The notes: a model not told the origin generated them from the letters alone. 6,319 nucleotides of DNA from an uncultured Pseudorhodoferax sp. (GCA_913776795.1 CAJYRH010000462.1:1-6319), one strand, 5' to 3'; positions 1 to 6,146 are shown, counted from the stretch's first letter. Numbers and translations: made by a program.

Positions 1-125
1 CTGCAGGGCGTGCAGTTCGCCGTGCAGCAGAGGTTCCAGGAGTTCACGGCCACGATGACGCGCAGCCAGCGCGTGCGCGAATACGAGGGCCGGATCCAGG
101 GCGATACCCTGCAATCGCTGCCGGG
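1..125. repeat. Left arm of a large inverted repeat
   Basis: Bases 1-125 are the reverse complement of 215-339, with position n pairing with 340-n. There is a single mismatch at base 93 (G here, where C would match G247). The arm starts at the window edge with CTGCAG, so it may extend further left. On the plus strand it repeats 41 codons of the minus-strand methyltransferase gene in the same frame. The mismatch is synonymous in that frame (CGG versus CGC, Arg) and creates GGATCC at 92-97. Confidence 0.95.
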
Positions 126-930
126 CCGCGCCCTTGAGCAGGCCCAGCGCACCGTCGGCCTGGGCCAGCACCAGCTGGTCGCCCTGCAGACGCAGCTGCA
201 TCCGCGTGCGCGCACCCGGCAGCGATTGCAGGGTATCGCCCTGGATGCGGCCCTCGTATTCGCGCACGCGCTGGCTGCGCGTCATCGTGGCCGTGAACTC
301 CTGGAACCTCTGCTGCACGGCGAACTGCACGCCCTGCAGCATGCCGGCGCCGCACCACAGGCCGTGCACCTGCGCCGGCACGGTCCACAGCTGCACCTTG
401 CTGGTCCTCTCCAGGCCGACCTTCTTGTCGGGCACGGGCAGCACGGTGGTCTGGTCAGGCTTCCAGTCGCCCATGTCCCAGTCGTGCGAGACGATGCGCG
501 TGCCGGGCTTGAGTGCCAGCAGCTTGGGCCGCAGCGCCAGGTTCACGTCGGGCAGCAGGTACATGGTGATGACAGTGGCGCCCGACAGGTCGGTCTGGAA
601 GATGTCCTGCTCGCGAAACTGCACGCGGCTGGAAACGCCAGCGCTGCGTGCGCTCTCCTGGCTCTGGCGCACGAGGTCTGGCACGAGCTCCACGCCCAGG
701 CCGCTGGCACCGAAGCGCTGCGCGGCCACGATCACGATGCGGCCATCGCCCGACCCCAGGTCGATCACATGGTCCTGCGGGCCGACCTGCGCGATGCGCA
801 ACATCTCCAGCGTGACGTTGTCGGGCGAGGTGACGAATGGCACCTCCTCCAGCGCATGGACTGGCACGGCGAAGGATGCGGCGAACGCCGCGCAGACCAG
901 TGCGGTTCGGGAGCGGGACAGGGCGATCAA
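1..930 (-). CDS. Exported class I SAM-dependent methyltransferase, 3'-incomplete; only 126-930 is trustworthy
   Basis: The frame opens at a TTG (930-928) that overlaps the stop of the upstream TSUP gene as TTGA, with an AAAGG ribosome site 9 nt before it. No in-frame ATG or GTG lies just upstream. Residues 1-26 look like a Sec signal peptide (hydrophobic core about 10-22, cleavage after VHA). A Rossmann methyltransferase fold follows: motif I VIDLGSGDGR at about 55-64, the acidic motif GVELVPD at 79-85, and SHDWDMGDW at 148-156, which I recall from related betaproteobacterial proteins. A second part from about residue 185 has hydrophobic alternation suggesting beta strands. The substrate is unknown. 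From residue 269 (base 126 leftwards) the frame enters the inverted duplicate of its own codons, so the true C-terminus is missing. The frame stays open to the window edge (310 codons). Co-transcription with the TSUP gene is likely. The family call is firm; the function and export are inferred. Confidence 0.85.
   Translation of the reverse strand, partial: MIALSRSRTALVCAAFAASFAVPVHALEEVPFVTSPDNVTLEMLRIAQVGPQDHVIDLGSGDGRIVIVAAQRFGASGLGVELVPDLVRQSQESARSAGVSSRVQFREQDIFQTDLSGATVITMYLLPDVNLALRPKLLALKPGTRIVSHDWDMGDWKPDQTTVLPVPDKKVGLERTSKVQLWTVPAQVHGLWCGAGMLQGVQFAVQQRFQEFTATMTRSQRVREYEGRIQGDTLQSLPGARTRMQLRLQGDQLVLAQADGALGLLKGAARQRLQGIALDPALVFAHALAARHRGRELLEPLLHGELHALQ
215..339. repeat. Right arm of the inverted repeat (native position in the methyltransferase gene)
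   Basis: This is the reverse complement of 1-125 with one mismatch, and it is separated from that arm by an 89-bp spacer (126-214). On the minus strand it encodes methyltransferase residues 198-238 (from LQGVQF to QSLPG) as part of a continuous, family-like protein. This copy is therefore the original, and the left arm is the copied or folded-back one. Confidence 0.95.
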
Positions 931-1736
931 GCGTTCAGACCTTTGTAGAGCATGTACGCGGCCAGCAGATACAGCACGCTGGCGAACACGCGCTTGAGCA
1001 TGGCCACCGGCAGCGCGTGCGCGGCGCGGGCGCCATATGGCGCGGTCAGGAAACTGGCAGCGGCGACCACGGCCAGCGCCGGCAGCCAGACGTAGCCCAG
1101 TGCACCGGTCGGCAGATCGGCCACGCCCTGGCCGGCCACGACGTAGCCGGCCACGTTGGCCACGGCGATCGGAAATCCAAGCGCCGCGCTGGTGGCCACC
1201 GCGTTGTGGATGGCCACGTTGCACCAGGTCATGAAGGGCACGCTGACGAACCCGCCACCGGCGCCCACCAGCCCCGACAGGAAACCGATGGCACCGCCGG
1301 CCGCAAGCCGGCCCGGCGTACCGGGCAGCTGGCGCGTGGGTTTGGGCTTCTTGTCCAGGAACATCTGCGTCGCCGAGAAGCCCACGAACAGGCCGAAGAA
1401 GATGGCGAGGTATGCGCCCTTGAGCAGCGCAAATACGCCGAGGCTGGCCACCAGACTGCCCAGCACGATGCCTGGCGCGAGCGTCTTGACGATGTCCCAG
1501 CGCACGGCGCCACGCTTGTGGTGCGCGCGCACGCTGGCAATCGACGTGAACATGATGGTCGCCATCGAGGTGGCGATCGCCATCTTCACGGCCAGGTCGG
1601 CCTCCACGCCCTGTCTGGACAGCAGGAAGGTCAGGAACGGCACCATCAGCATGCCGCCGCCGATGCCCAGCAGGCCGGCCAGGAAGCCACTGCCCACGCC
1701 CAGCAGCACGAGCTCGATCACCAGCACAAGCGTCAT
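927..1736 (-). CDS. TSUP family membrane protein (sulfite exporter TauE/SafE-like)
   Basis: A 269-residue integral membrane protein of the TSUP (TauE/SafE, PF01925) family. These transporters move sulfite, sulfonates or other small organic anions across the inner membrane; the substrate cannot be read from this sequence. Two homologous halves are visible. Each opens with the family's glycine-rich signature: GLLGIGGGMLMVPFL at about 21-35 and GLVGAGGGFVSVPFM at about 155-169. Hydrophobic segments fill most of the rest, with a charged loop (DKKPKPTR) at about 128-135 between the halves. Length is normal for the family. The ATG at 1736 begins the first transmembrane segment, but it has no purine-rich ribosome site: the 30 bases before it are nearly all pyrimidines. 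It lies about 30 bp behind the 6S RNA gene in the same direction, so readthrough from that promoter may supply its transcript. The methyltransferase gene follows with a 4-nt overlap. Confidence 0.92.
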   Translation of the reverse strand: MTLVLVIELVLLGVGSGFLAGLLGIGGGMLMVPFLTFLLSRQGVEADLAVKMAIATSMATIMFTSIASVRAHHKRGAVRWDIVKTLAPGIVLGSLVASLGVFALLKGAYLAIFFGLFVGFSATQMFLDKKPKPTRQLPGTPGRLAAGGAIGFLSGLVGAGGGFVSVPFMTWCNVAIHNAVATSAALGFPIAVANVAGYVVAGQGVADLPTGALGYVWLPALAVVAAASFLTAPYGARAAHALPVAMLKRVFASVLYLLAAYMLYKGLNA

Positions 1737-1759
1737 CGAAGGGGTGAGGGAAGGGGGAG

Positions 1760-1769
1760 GGAAAAAGGT
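1760..1769 (-). terminator. T-run at the 3' end of 6S RNA
   Basis: Five T residues (minus strand, 1766-1762) follow within 4 nt of the 6S closing stem. The stem plus T-run could act as an intrinsic terminator, probably leaky, because the TSUP gene starts about 25 bp further on with no promoter that I can see. Confidence 0.4.
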
Positions 1770-1940
1770 GTCTGCAAGTGCCGCCGGGCCGCAGCCTGAA
1801 CCGGGGGTTCAGGTGGGCGAGGTCAGCCCGGAGTTGGGATCATCTGACGCGAGACGTTCACGCTCCCCGGGAAATGTTCCAAGCCCGTGCTCAGATGAGC
1901 ATTGGTTCAAGGACATAAAAGCCCGGCGCGCACCGCAGAC
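1768..1940 (-). ncRNA. ssrS: 6S RNA
   Basis: 6S RNA mimics an open promoter and holds sigma70 RNA polymerase in stationary phase. Evidence: (1) it lies directly downstream of zapA on the same strand, the conserved proteobacterial location of ssrS. (2) The two ends form a long closing stem: GTCTGC (1940-1935) with GCAGAC (1775-1770), and GCCGGGC (1927-1921) with GCCCGGC (1789-1783). Between these, GTGC (1933-1930) can pair with GCAC (1781-1778). (3) Near the 3' end is a hairpin CCTGAACC-CCC-GGTTCAGG (1813-1795), which resembles the CCUUGAACC/GGUUCAAGG hairpin of E. coli 6S RNA. (4) TCATCTGA and TCAGATGA in the interior can pair as part of the terminal arm. (5) A TAGAAT -10 box sits 6 nt before the predicted start. 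(6) A T-run follows the closing stem. Length of about 173 nt fits the family. The exact ends are approximate. Confidence 0.87.
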
Positions 1941-1946
1941 GATTTC

Positions 1947-1952
1947 ATTCTA
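1947..1952 (-). promoter_or_regulatory. -10 box of the 6S RNA promoter
   Basis: TAGAAT on the minus strand, 6 nt before base 1940, the first base of the closing stem. No good -35 hexamer lies at 16-18 nt. TTGCGC (1980-1975) is 22 nt away, which is too far for a standard promoter. Confidence 0.6.
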
Positions 1953-2008
1953 GGACGAATGCGCGCGACGGGTTGCGCAAAGAACGTACGGACTGCGGTG
2001 TTGAGGCT

Positions 2009-2323
2009 TTACAGGAGCCTGCCGTCGTCCCCCAGCGCGGCATCGAGCTGGGCGAGGATGGCGGCCAGCTGCGCATCGGCCGGCAGGGACGTGGGCTGCG
2101 CAACGCCGGATGCACCGGTGGCGGACGGCTCGGTCTGATCGAACGCAAGATTCAGCGCGGCCAGCACGGCGATGCGGTCGCGTGCGCGGATCTTGCCGGC
2201 GTCCCGGATCGCGCACATGGCGCTGTCCACGCGCTGCACGGCCTGGAGCATGCGCTGCTCTCCGCCATCGGGGCAGCCCAGCAAATAGCTCTGGCCGAGG
2301 ATCTTGGCTTCGATCTGCTTCAC
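2009..2323 (-). CDS. zapA: Cell division protein ZapA
   Basis: A 104-residue protein of the ZapA family, which binds and bundles FtsZ filaments at the division septum in the cytoplasm. The N-terminal part (KQIEAKILGQSYLLGCPDGG, residues 2-21) matches the usual ZapA pattern of a short strand pair ending in a Cys-Pro turn. A helical region follows, with LQAVQRVDSAM at about 26-36 and the conserved RIAVLAALNLAFD at about 50-62. The C-terminal tail after residue 65 is Ala/Ser/Thr-rich, then helical. I chose the GTG at 2323 because the family pattern starts there, GGGAGAG precedes it, and its GTGA overlaps the stop of the upstream ZapB-like gene by 4 nt, which suggests translational coupling. The 6S RNA gene lies downstream, as in many proteobacteria. 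Confidence 0.9.
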   Translation of the reverse strand: MKQIEAKILGQSYLLGCPDGGEQRMLQAVQRVDSAMCAIRDAGKIRARDRIAVLAALNLAFDQTEPSATGASGVAQPTSLPADAQLAAILAQLDAALGDDGRLL

Positions 2324-2580
2324 GGCAGCTCTCCCATGTCCCTGCCGTCCTTGCGGTAGGCCGGTGCCGGGGCGACCGTGATCGAGTCGGGCAGGCGTTC
2401 CAGCAGCGCGTCGATGCGGGCGCGGGCCGCGCCCAGACGCGACTTGAGCGAGTCGCGCTCCTGCGTGAGCAGCGACACCTGCTCGGCCAGCAAGGCATTG
2501 GTGCGCTGCAGTTCGCGGTGGCGGACCAGCAGCCGCTCGGTGCGCTCGGCGATCTGCTGGATTTGCGTGGCTTGGTCCAT
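2320..2580 (-). CDS. Small ZapB-like coiled-coil protein (DUF904/TIGR02449 type)
   Basis: An 86-residue protein. Residues 1 to about 62 form one predicted coiled coil with leucine heptads (LLVRHRELQRTNALLAEQVS) and few helix breakers. A short Pro/Ala-rich tail follows (SITVAPAPAYRKD). Its size, coiled coil and position before zapA match the small proteins annotated as ZapB-like, DUF904 or TIGR02449, which probably work with ZapA and FtsZ at the septum. Sequence alone cannot prove it is an orthologue of E. coli ZapB. The ATG at 2580 is preferred over an upstream in-frame ATG near 2658, because the extra residues would run through the intergenic promoter region and are not helical. No ribosome site precedes this ATG, and a -10-like TACAAT is only 9 nt upstream, so the message may be leaderless. 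Its stop overlaps the zapA start by 4 nt. Confidence 0.8.
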   Translation of the reverse strand: MDQATQIQQIAERTERLLVRHRELQRTNALLAEQVSLLTQERDSLKSRLGAARARIDALLERLPDSITVAPAPAYRKDGRDMGELP

Positions 2581-2589
2581 GGCGGGCGC

Positions 2590-2595
2590 ATTGTA
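2590..2595 (-). promoter_or_regulatory. Candidate -10 box for the zapB-like/zapA transcript
   Basis: TACAAT on the minus strand, 9 nt before the ATG at 2580. Initiation 6-7 nt downstream would leave a 3-4 nt leader. The -35 position at 17 nt (CGCAGG) is poor, so the call rests mainly on the -10 match. Confidence 0.4.
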
Positions 2596-2628
2596 GGAGG
2601 CGCCAGTGGCCGCCTGCGCTGTGCCCCT

Positions 2629-2634
2629 TAGAAT
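2629..2634 (+). promoter_or_regulatory. Candidate -10 box for the riboswitch-btuB operon
   Basis: TAGAAT lies 6 nt before base 2641, exactly where the riboswitch P1 stem begins. The spacing makes it a credible promoter for the B12 operon. The -35 position (GTGGCC at 17 nt spacing) is weak. Confidence 0.5.
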
Positions 2635-2640
2635 CCGCGC

Positions 2641-2850
2641 CGTTGGTGCTCGCGGCATGGTTCACGTGCCGCAGTTCAACGGGAAGCAGGAGGGTGCCGC
2701 CACACATGGCGCTGCCTAACCTGCGCTGCCCCCGCAACGGTAAGCGGCCGAAGCCCCTCACGGGACTTCCCTCCATGACGACGCCACTGCGAGCTCACGC
2801 TTGCGGGAAGGCATTGGAGCGTGCGCCGCCAGCCCGGATACCGGCCAACG
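2641..2850 (+). promoter_or_regulatory. Cobalamin (B12) riboswitch
   Basis: This is a leader RNA aptamer that binds cobalamin and switches off the genes behind it. The ends pair as P1: CGTTGG (2641-2646) with CCAACG (2845-2850). Conserved blocks appear in the family order: GGTGCTCGCGG next to P1, ACGGGAAGCAGGAGGGTGC at about 2680-2698, GCTGCCCCCGCAACGGTAAG at 2725-2744, GCCACTG at 2783-2789, GGGAAGG at 2805-2811, and the B12 box CAGCCCGGATACCGGCC at 2830-2846. It precedes btuB and two corrinoid enzyme genes, which are classic targets. The candidate terminator downstream suggests transcriptional control. Confidence 0.96.
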
Positions 2851-2879
2851 AGGTGGCTGCGCTGTGCGCGGCCTTGATG

Positions 2880-2916
2880 CCCATCGCCGGCGGGGAAGCT
2901 GGCGCGGGTAGTTTTT
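2880..2916 (+). terminator. Candidate intrinsic terminator of the riboswitch expression platform
   Basis: CGCCGGC (2885-2891) pairs with GCTGGCG (2898-2904) around a 6-nt GGGGAA loop. CCC (2880-2882) can extend the stem with GGG (2906-2908). A run of five T (2912-2916) follows after TAG. It lies between the aptamer and the btuB ATG at 2932. The T-run is short, and a start-site-masking mechanism is not excluded. Confidence 0.5.
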
Positions 2917-2931
2917 GATCGGTTCCGACCC

Positions 2932-4794
2932 ATGAAGATCCGCAAGTCCCACGCGCGCCTTGCCGCGCTCCCCTTGGCCATGTCCGCCTGCTGGCCGCTG
3001 GCCGCGCTGGCGCAGGCATCCCTGTCCACAACCGTGGTCACGGCCACGCGCAGCGCGCAGCCGCTGGCCGACCTCGTGGCCGATGTATCCATCGTGGACC
3101 GTTCCACCATCGAGCGCAGCGGCGCCACCGGTGTGCCGGACCTGCTGGCGCGGCTGCCTGGCATCCAGATCGCCCGCAATGGCGGCCAGGGCTCCAGCGC
3201 CAGCGTGTTCGTGCGCGGCACCGAATCACGCTACACCGCTGTCTACCTGGACGGCGTGCGGCTCGATTCGCAGGCCACTGGCGGCGTGCAGTGGGAGCAG
3301 ATCCCGCTGTCGCAGATCGACCGCATCGAGGTGCTGCGCGGCCCCGCCGCGGCCGTCTATGGCTCCGACGCGGTCGGTGGCGTCATCCAGCTGTTCACCC
3401 GCAAAGGCGAGGCCGGCAAGCCTGCGCCGTACGTCGGCGCGGGCGCGGGCAGCGACCACAGCTGGCAGCTCGAAGCCGGCATCAGCGGGCGCACGGGCGT
3501 CGACAACGCGATCGACTACTCGGTGGGTGTGAGCCGCGAGCGCAGTGACGGCTTCAACGCCCAGCCGCAGCGGCTGGCTCCGGCGGCGGCCGTGCCGAAG
3601 AACCCCGACGACGATGGTTACGCGCGTCTTTCCGGCAATGCGCGCCTGGGCCTGCAGGTCAACAAGGCGCACCGGCTGGACGCCACGCTGCTCGCCAGCC
3701 AGCTCGAATCGCAGTACGACGGCTTCCGCAGCCGCGCGACCGACCCGCTGGTGGACGACCGCAACCACAACCGCCTGCGCACCGCCGGCCTGACCTGGTC
3801 GGGCCAGTGGACCGAGGCCTACAGCACCCGCGTGCAGGCCACGGACTCGTACTCGCGCTACGCCACTTCGCCCTCCGTGTACCGCACCGAAACGGACCTG
3901 CGCGGCTACCTGTGGCAGAACGAATACCGCATCGGCGTGCATCTGCTCAGCGCCACGCTGGAGCGGCGCGAGGATGGTCTGGTCAACGGCACCATCGACC
4001 GCGACCGCAGCCAGAACGCGCTCGCCCTCGGCTACGGCCTGAACACCGGCCCGCATGCATTGCAGCTGAACCTGCGCCGCGACGACGACAGTGAATTCGG
4101 CGGCCACACCACGGGCAGCGCCGCCTACGGCCATGCGATCACACCGGCCTGGCGTGCGACGGTGTCCGCCGGCACCTCGTTCCGCGCACCGACGCTCTAC
4201 CAGCGCTTCAGCGCGTATGGCGTGGGCAGCCTGGAGCCCGAAGAGGGCCGCAACCTGGAAGCCGGCCTGCGCTGGACGCAGGGCGCCAGCAGTGCCGGCG
4301 TGGTGGTCTACCGCAACCGCGTGCGCAACATGATCGTCTTCGGCGCGGCCGGGCCCTGCGCCGACCAGTTCGGCTGCTACGAGAACGTGGGCCGTGCCCA
4401 GTACCAGGGTGTGACGCTGTCGGGCAACCACCAGCTGGGCGCGGTCCAGCTGCGCGCGTCGCTGGACTTCCAGGACCCCAAGGACCGCACCACCGACCGC
4501 CAGCTGGCGCGCCGCGCCAAGCGCTACGCGACGGCGGGCGCGGACACCCAGGTCGCGGGCTGGACGCTGGGCGCCGAAGTGCAGGCCACCGGCCGGCGTT
4601 TCGACAACGCGGCCAACACCAACGTGCTGGGCGGCTACACGCTCGTCAACCTCTACACCAGCACCCGTGTCGCACGTGATTTCACGCTGACCGCGCGCGT
4701 GGACAACCTCGCCGACAAGCAGTACGAGACGGCGCGCCTGTACGACACCGGCGGGCGCATGGTCTGGGTCGGCCTCAAGTGGGCGCCGAACTGA
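2932..4794 (+). CDS. btuB: TonB-dependent outer membrane cobalamin receptor
   Basis: A 620-residue receptor, close to E. coli BtuB in length. It imports cobalamin and probably other corrinoids across the outer membrane using TonB/ExbBD energy. Residues 1-29 are a signal peptide (hydrophobic core about 9-27, cleavage after AQA). A TonB box, STTVVTAT, sits at about 32-39. The plug domain runs from about 40 to 160 and shows the usual marks: DLLARLPGIQI (70-80), VFVRGTESRYTAVYLDGVR (92-110), and IDRIEVLRGPAAAVYGSDAVGGVI (129-152). The rest is a 22-stranded barrel type, with FRAPTLYQRF and GSLEPEEGRNLEAGLRW in the mid-barrel and DNLADKQYET near the end. A Cys pair in GPCADQFGCYENVG may form a disulfide in an extracellular loop. 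It ends GLKWAPN rather than in a terminal Phe. The ATG at 2932 has only a weak ribosome site. The riboswitch supports a B12 rather than a siderophore ligand. The next gene overlaps it by 16 nt. Confidence 0.93.
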   Translation: MKIRKSHARLAALPLAMSACWPLAALAQASLSTTVVTATRSAQPLADLVADVSIVDRSTIERSGATGVPDLLARLPGIQIARNGGQGSSASVFVRGTESRYTAVYLDGVRLDSQATGGVQWEQIPLSQIDRIEVLRGPAAAVYGSDAVGGVIQLFTRKGEAGKPAPYVGAGAGSDHSWQLEAGISGRTGVDNAIDYSVGVSRERSDGFNAQPQRLAPAAAVPKNPDDDGYARLSGNARLGLQVNKAHRLDATLLASQLESQYDGFRSRATDPLVDDRNHNRLRTAGLTWSGQWTEAYSTRVQATDSYSRYATSPSVYRTETDLRGYLWQNEYRIGVHLLSATLERREDGLVNGTIDRDRSQNALALGYGLNTGPHALQLNLRRDDDSEFGGHTTGSAAYGHAITPAWRATVSAGTSFRAPTLYQRFSAYGVGSLEPEEGRNLEAGLRWTQGASSAGVVVYRNRVRNMIVFGAAGPCADQFGCYENVGRAQYQGVTLSGNHQLGAVQLRASLDFQDPKDRTTDRQLARRAKRYATAGADTQVAGWTLGAEVQATGRRFDNAANTNVLGGYTLVNLYTSTRVARDFTLTARVDNLADKQYETARLYDTGGRMVWVGLKWAPN

Positions 4795-6146
4795 GCCGGC
4801 GCTGCCCGGCCGTCCTGGTCGCTGCCCCGGCCTCGGGGCAGGGCAAGACCACGGTCGCCTGCGCGCTGGCGCGGCTGCACGCGCGGCAGGGCCGGCGCGT
4901 GCGTGCCTTCAAGTGCGGGCCCGATTTCCTCGACCCGTTCTGGCTGGCCCAGGCCAGCGGTGCGCCCGTGCACCAGCTGGACCTGTGGATGACGGGCGAG
5001 GACGACTGCCGTGCGCGCCTGCATGCGGCCGCGGCCGAGGCCGACCTGGTGGTCATCGAGGGCGTGATGGGCCTGTTCGATGGCGAGCCCAGCGCGGCCG
5101 ACCTGGCGCGCCGCTTCGACCTGCCGGTCCTGGCCGTCGTCGATGCCGGCGCCATGGCTGGCACCTTCGGTGCGCTGGCCTTCGGCCTGCAGCACTACCA
5201 GAGCGGCCTGCGCTGGGCCGGCGTGCTGGCCAACCGGGTGGCCAGCGTGCGCCATGGCCAGATGCTGCAGGCCGGCCTGCGCCGGCCCGAGGACTGGCTC
5301 GGCAGCCTGCCGCGCGATGCGGCCATGGCACTGCCCGAGCGGCACCTGGGCCTGACCGTGGCGGCCGAACTCGGCGACGCCATGGCCCGGCTGGACGCTG
5401 CGGCCGACGCGCTGGCCGCCACGCCCGCGGGCCGGATGGACGCGGCCGCGCTGCAGTGCTGGGCGGTGGACTTCCCCGCGCCGGCCACTGCCGCTGCTGC
5501 CGCTGCTGCCACTGCTGCGACGGCACCGGTCGGCCGGCCGCTGGCGGGCCGCACCATCGCCATCGCGCGCGATGCGGCGTTCTGCTTCCTCTACGCCGCC
5601 AACCTGGACTGCCTGCGCGCGCTCGGCGCCGAACTCGTCTTCTTCTCGCCGCTGGACGACGCGGCGGTGCCGCCCTGCGACGCACTGTGGCTGCCCGGCG
5701 GCTACCCCGAACTGCATGCGGCCCGCCTGGCGGCGAACGGGACCCTGCAGGCCAGCCTGCACGCGCACGTGCAGGCCGGCAGGCCCGTCTGGGCAGAATG
5801 CGGCGGCATGATGGCCCTGTTCGATACCCTGGTGGACGGCCAGGGCCGGGCGCACGCGCTGTGGGGCCTTCTGCCTGGCCGCGTGCAGATGCAGCCGCGT
5901 CTGGCCGCGCTCGGTCCGCAGCAGCTGGCGCTGCCGGCCGGCCTGCTCCGCGGCCATACCTTCCACTATTCCACCTGCGCGACACCGCTGGAACCCGTGG
6001 CACGCACCGCGCGGCCGGGCGAGCGCCCGCAGCCGCAGGCGGGCGAGGCGTTGCTGCAGCATGGCAGCGTGCGCGCCAGCTACTTCCATGCCTGGTTCCC
6101 GTCCAGTCCTGCCGCGACCGCAGCCCTGTTCACATGGCCGAACTGA
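4779..6146 (+). CDS. cobB: Cobyrinate a,c-diamide synthase (CobB/CbiA type)
   Basis: This 455-residue cytoplasmic enzyme uses ATP and glutamine to amidate the a and c side chains of (hydrogeno)cobyrinic acid. The N-terminal dethiobiotin-synthetase-like ATPase domain (about 10-230) has the P-loop APASGQGKTT (16-25), FKCGPDFLDP (44-53) and VIEGVMGLFDG (92-102). The C-terminal class I-type glutamine amidotransferase domain (about 257-455) has LPGGYPELH (305-313), the nucleophile Cys341 in WAECGGMM, GHTFHYS (392-398), and the probable catalytic His437 in ASYFHAWF. An Ala/Thr/Pro linker (about 233-250) encoded by a short tandem repeat joins the domains. I chose the GTG at 4779 because no later start precedes the P-loop and it overlaps the btuB stop by 16 nt. 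Sequence does not decide between cobB (aerobic) and cbiA (anaerobic) naming. The last residue before the HxF position of the usual SYxHxHF motif is Trp here, so it reads HAWF. Confidence 0.93.
   Translation: MGAELSRRCPAVLVAAPASGQGKTTVACALARLHARQGRRVRAFKCGPDFLDPFWLAQASGAPVHQLDLWMTGEDDCRARLHAAAAEADLVVIEGVMGLFDGEPSAADLARRFDLPVLAVVDAGAMAGTFGALAFGLQHYQSGLRWAGVLANRVASVRHGQMLQAGLRRPEDWLGSLPRDAAMALPERHLGLTVAAELGDAMARLDAAADALAATPAGRMDAAALQCWAVDFPAPATAAAAAAATAATAPVGRPLAGRTIAIARDAAFCFLYAANLDCLRALGAELVFFSPLDDAAVPPCDALWLPGGYPELHAARLAANGTLQASLHAHVQAGRPVWAECGGMMALFDTLVDGQGRAHALWGLLPGRVQMQPRLAALGPQQLALPAGLLRGHTFHYSTCATPLEPVARTARPGERPQPQAGEALLQHGSVRASYFHAWFPSSPAATAALFTWPN
5490..5516 (+). repeat. Three 9-bp tandem repeats in the interdomain linker
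   Basis: The unit GCCGCTGCT occurs at 5490-5498 and 5499-5507, with a third copy at 5508-5516 carrying one change (GCCACTGCT). It is in frame and encodes Ala-Ala-Ala, Ala-Ala-Ala, Ala-Thr-Ala (residues 238-246). GCT is an uncommon alanine codon in the surrounding genes, which supports local slippage rather than selected coding. Confidence 0.85.

Noticed and set aside
215..339. Inverted repeat as the terminal repeat of an insertion sequence or integron
   Set aside because: There is no transposase, no target duplication and no element between the arms. The 89-bp spacer is ordinary methyltransferase coding sequence.
10..948. 312-codon open frame on the plus strand
   Set aside because: It is antisense to the methyltransferase. 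Its first 39 residues resemble a real protein only because the left repeat arm copies the methyltransferase codons in that orientation.
1156..1953. 265-codon plus-strand frame across the TSUP and 6S region
   Set aside because: It is antisense to TSUP and then crosses the structured 6S RNA gene. It shows no protein family features.
2643..2918. 91-codon open frame in the btuB leader
   Set aside because: It lies entirely across the cobalamin aptamer and its terminator, so the bases are explained by RNA structure.
3226..4431. 401-codon open frame on the minus strand
   Set aside because: It lies opposite the btuB barrel and has a low-complexity Val/Ala/Gln composition typical of antisense frames, with no family signature.
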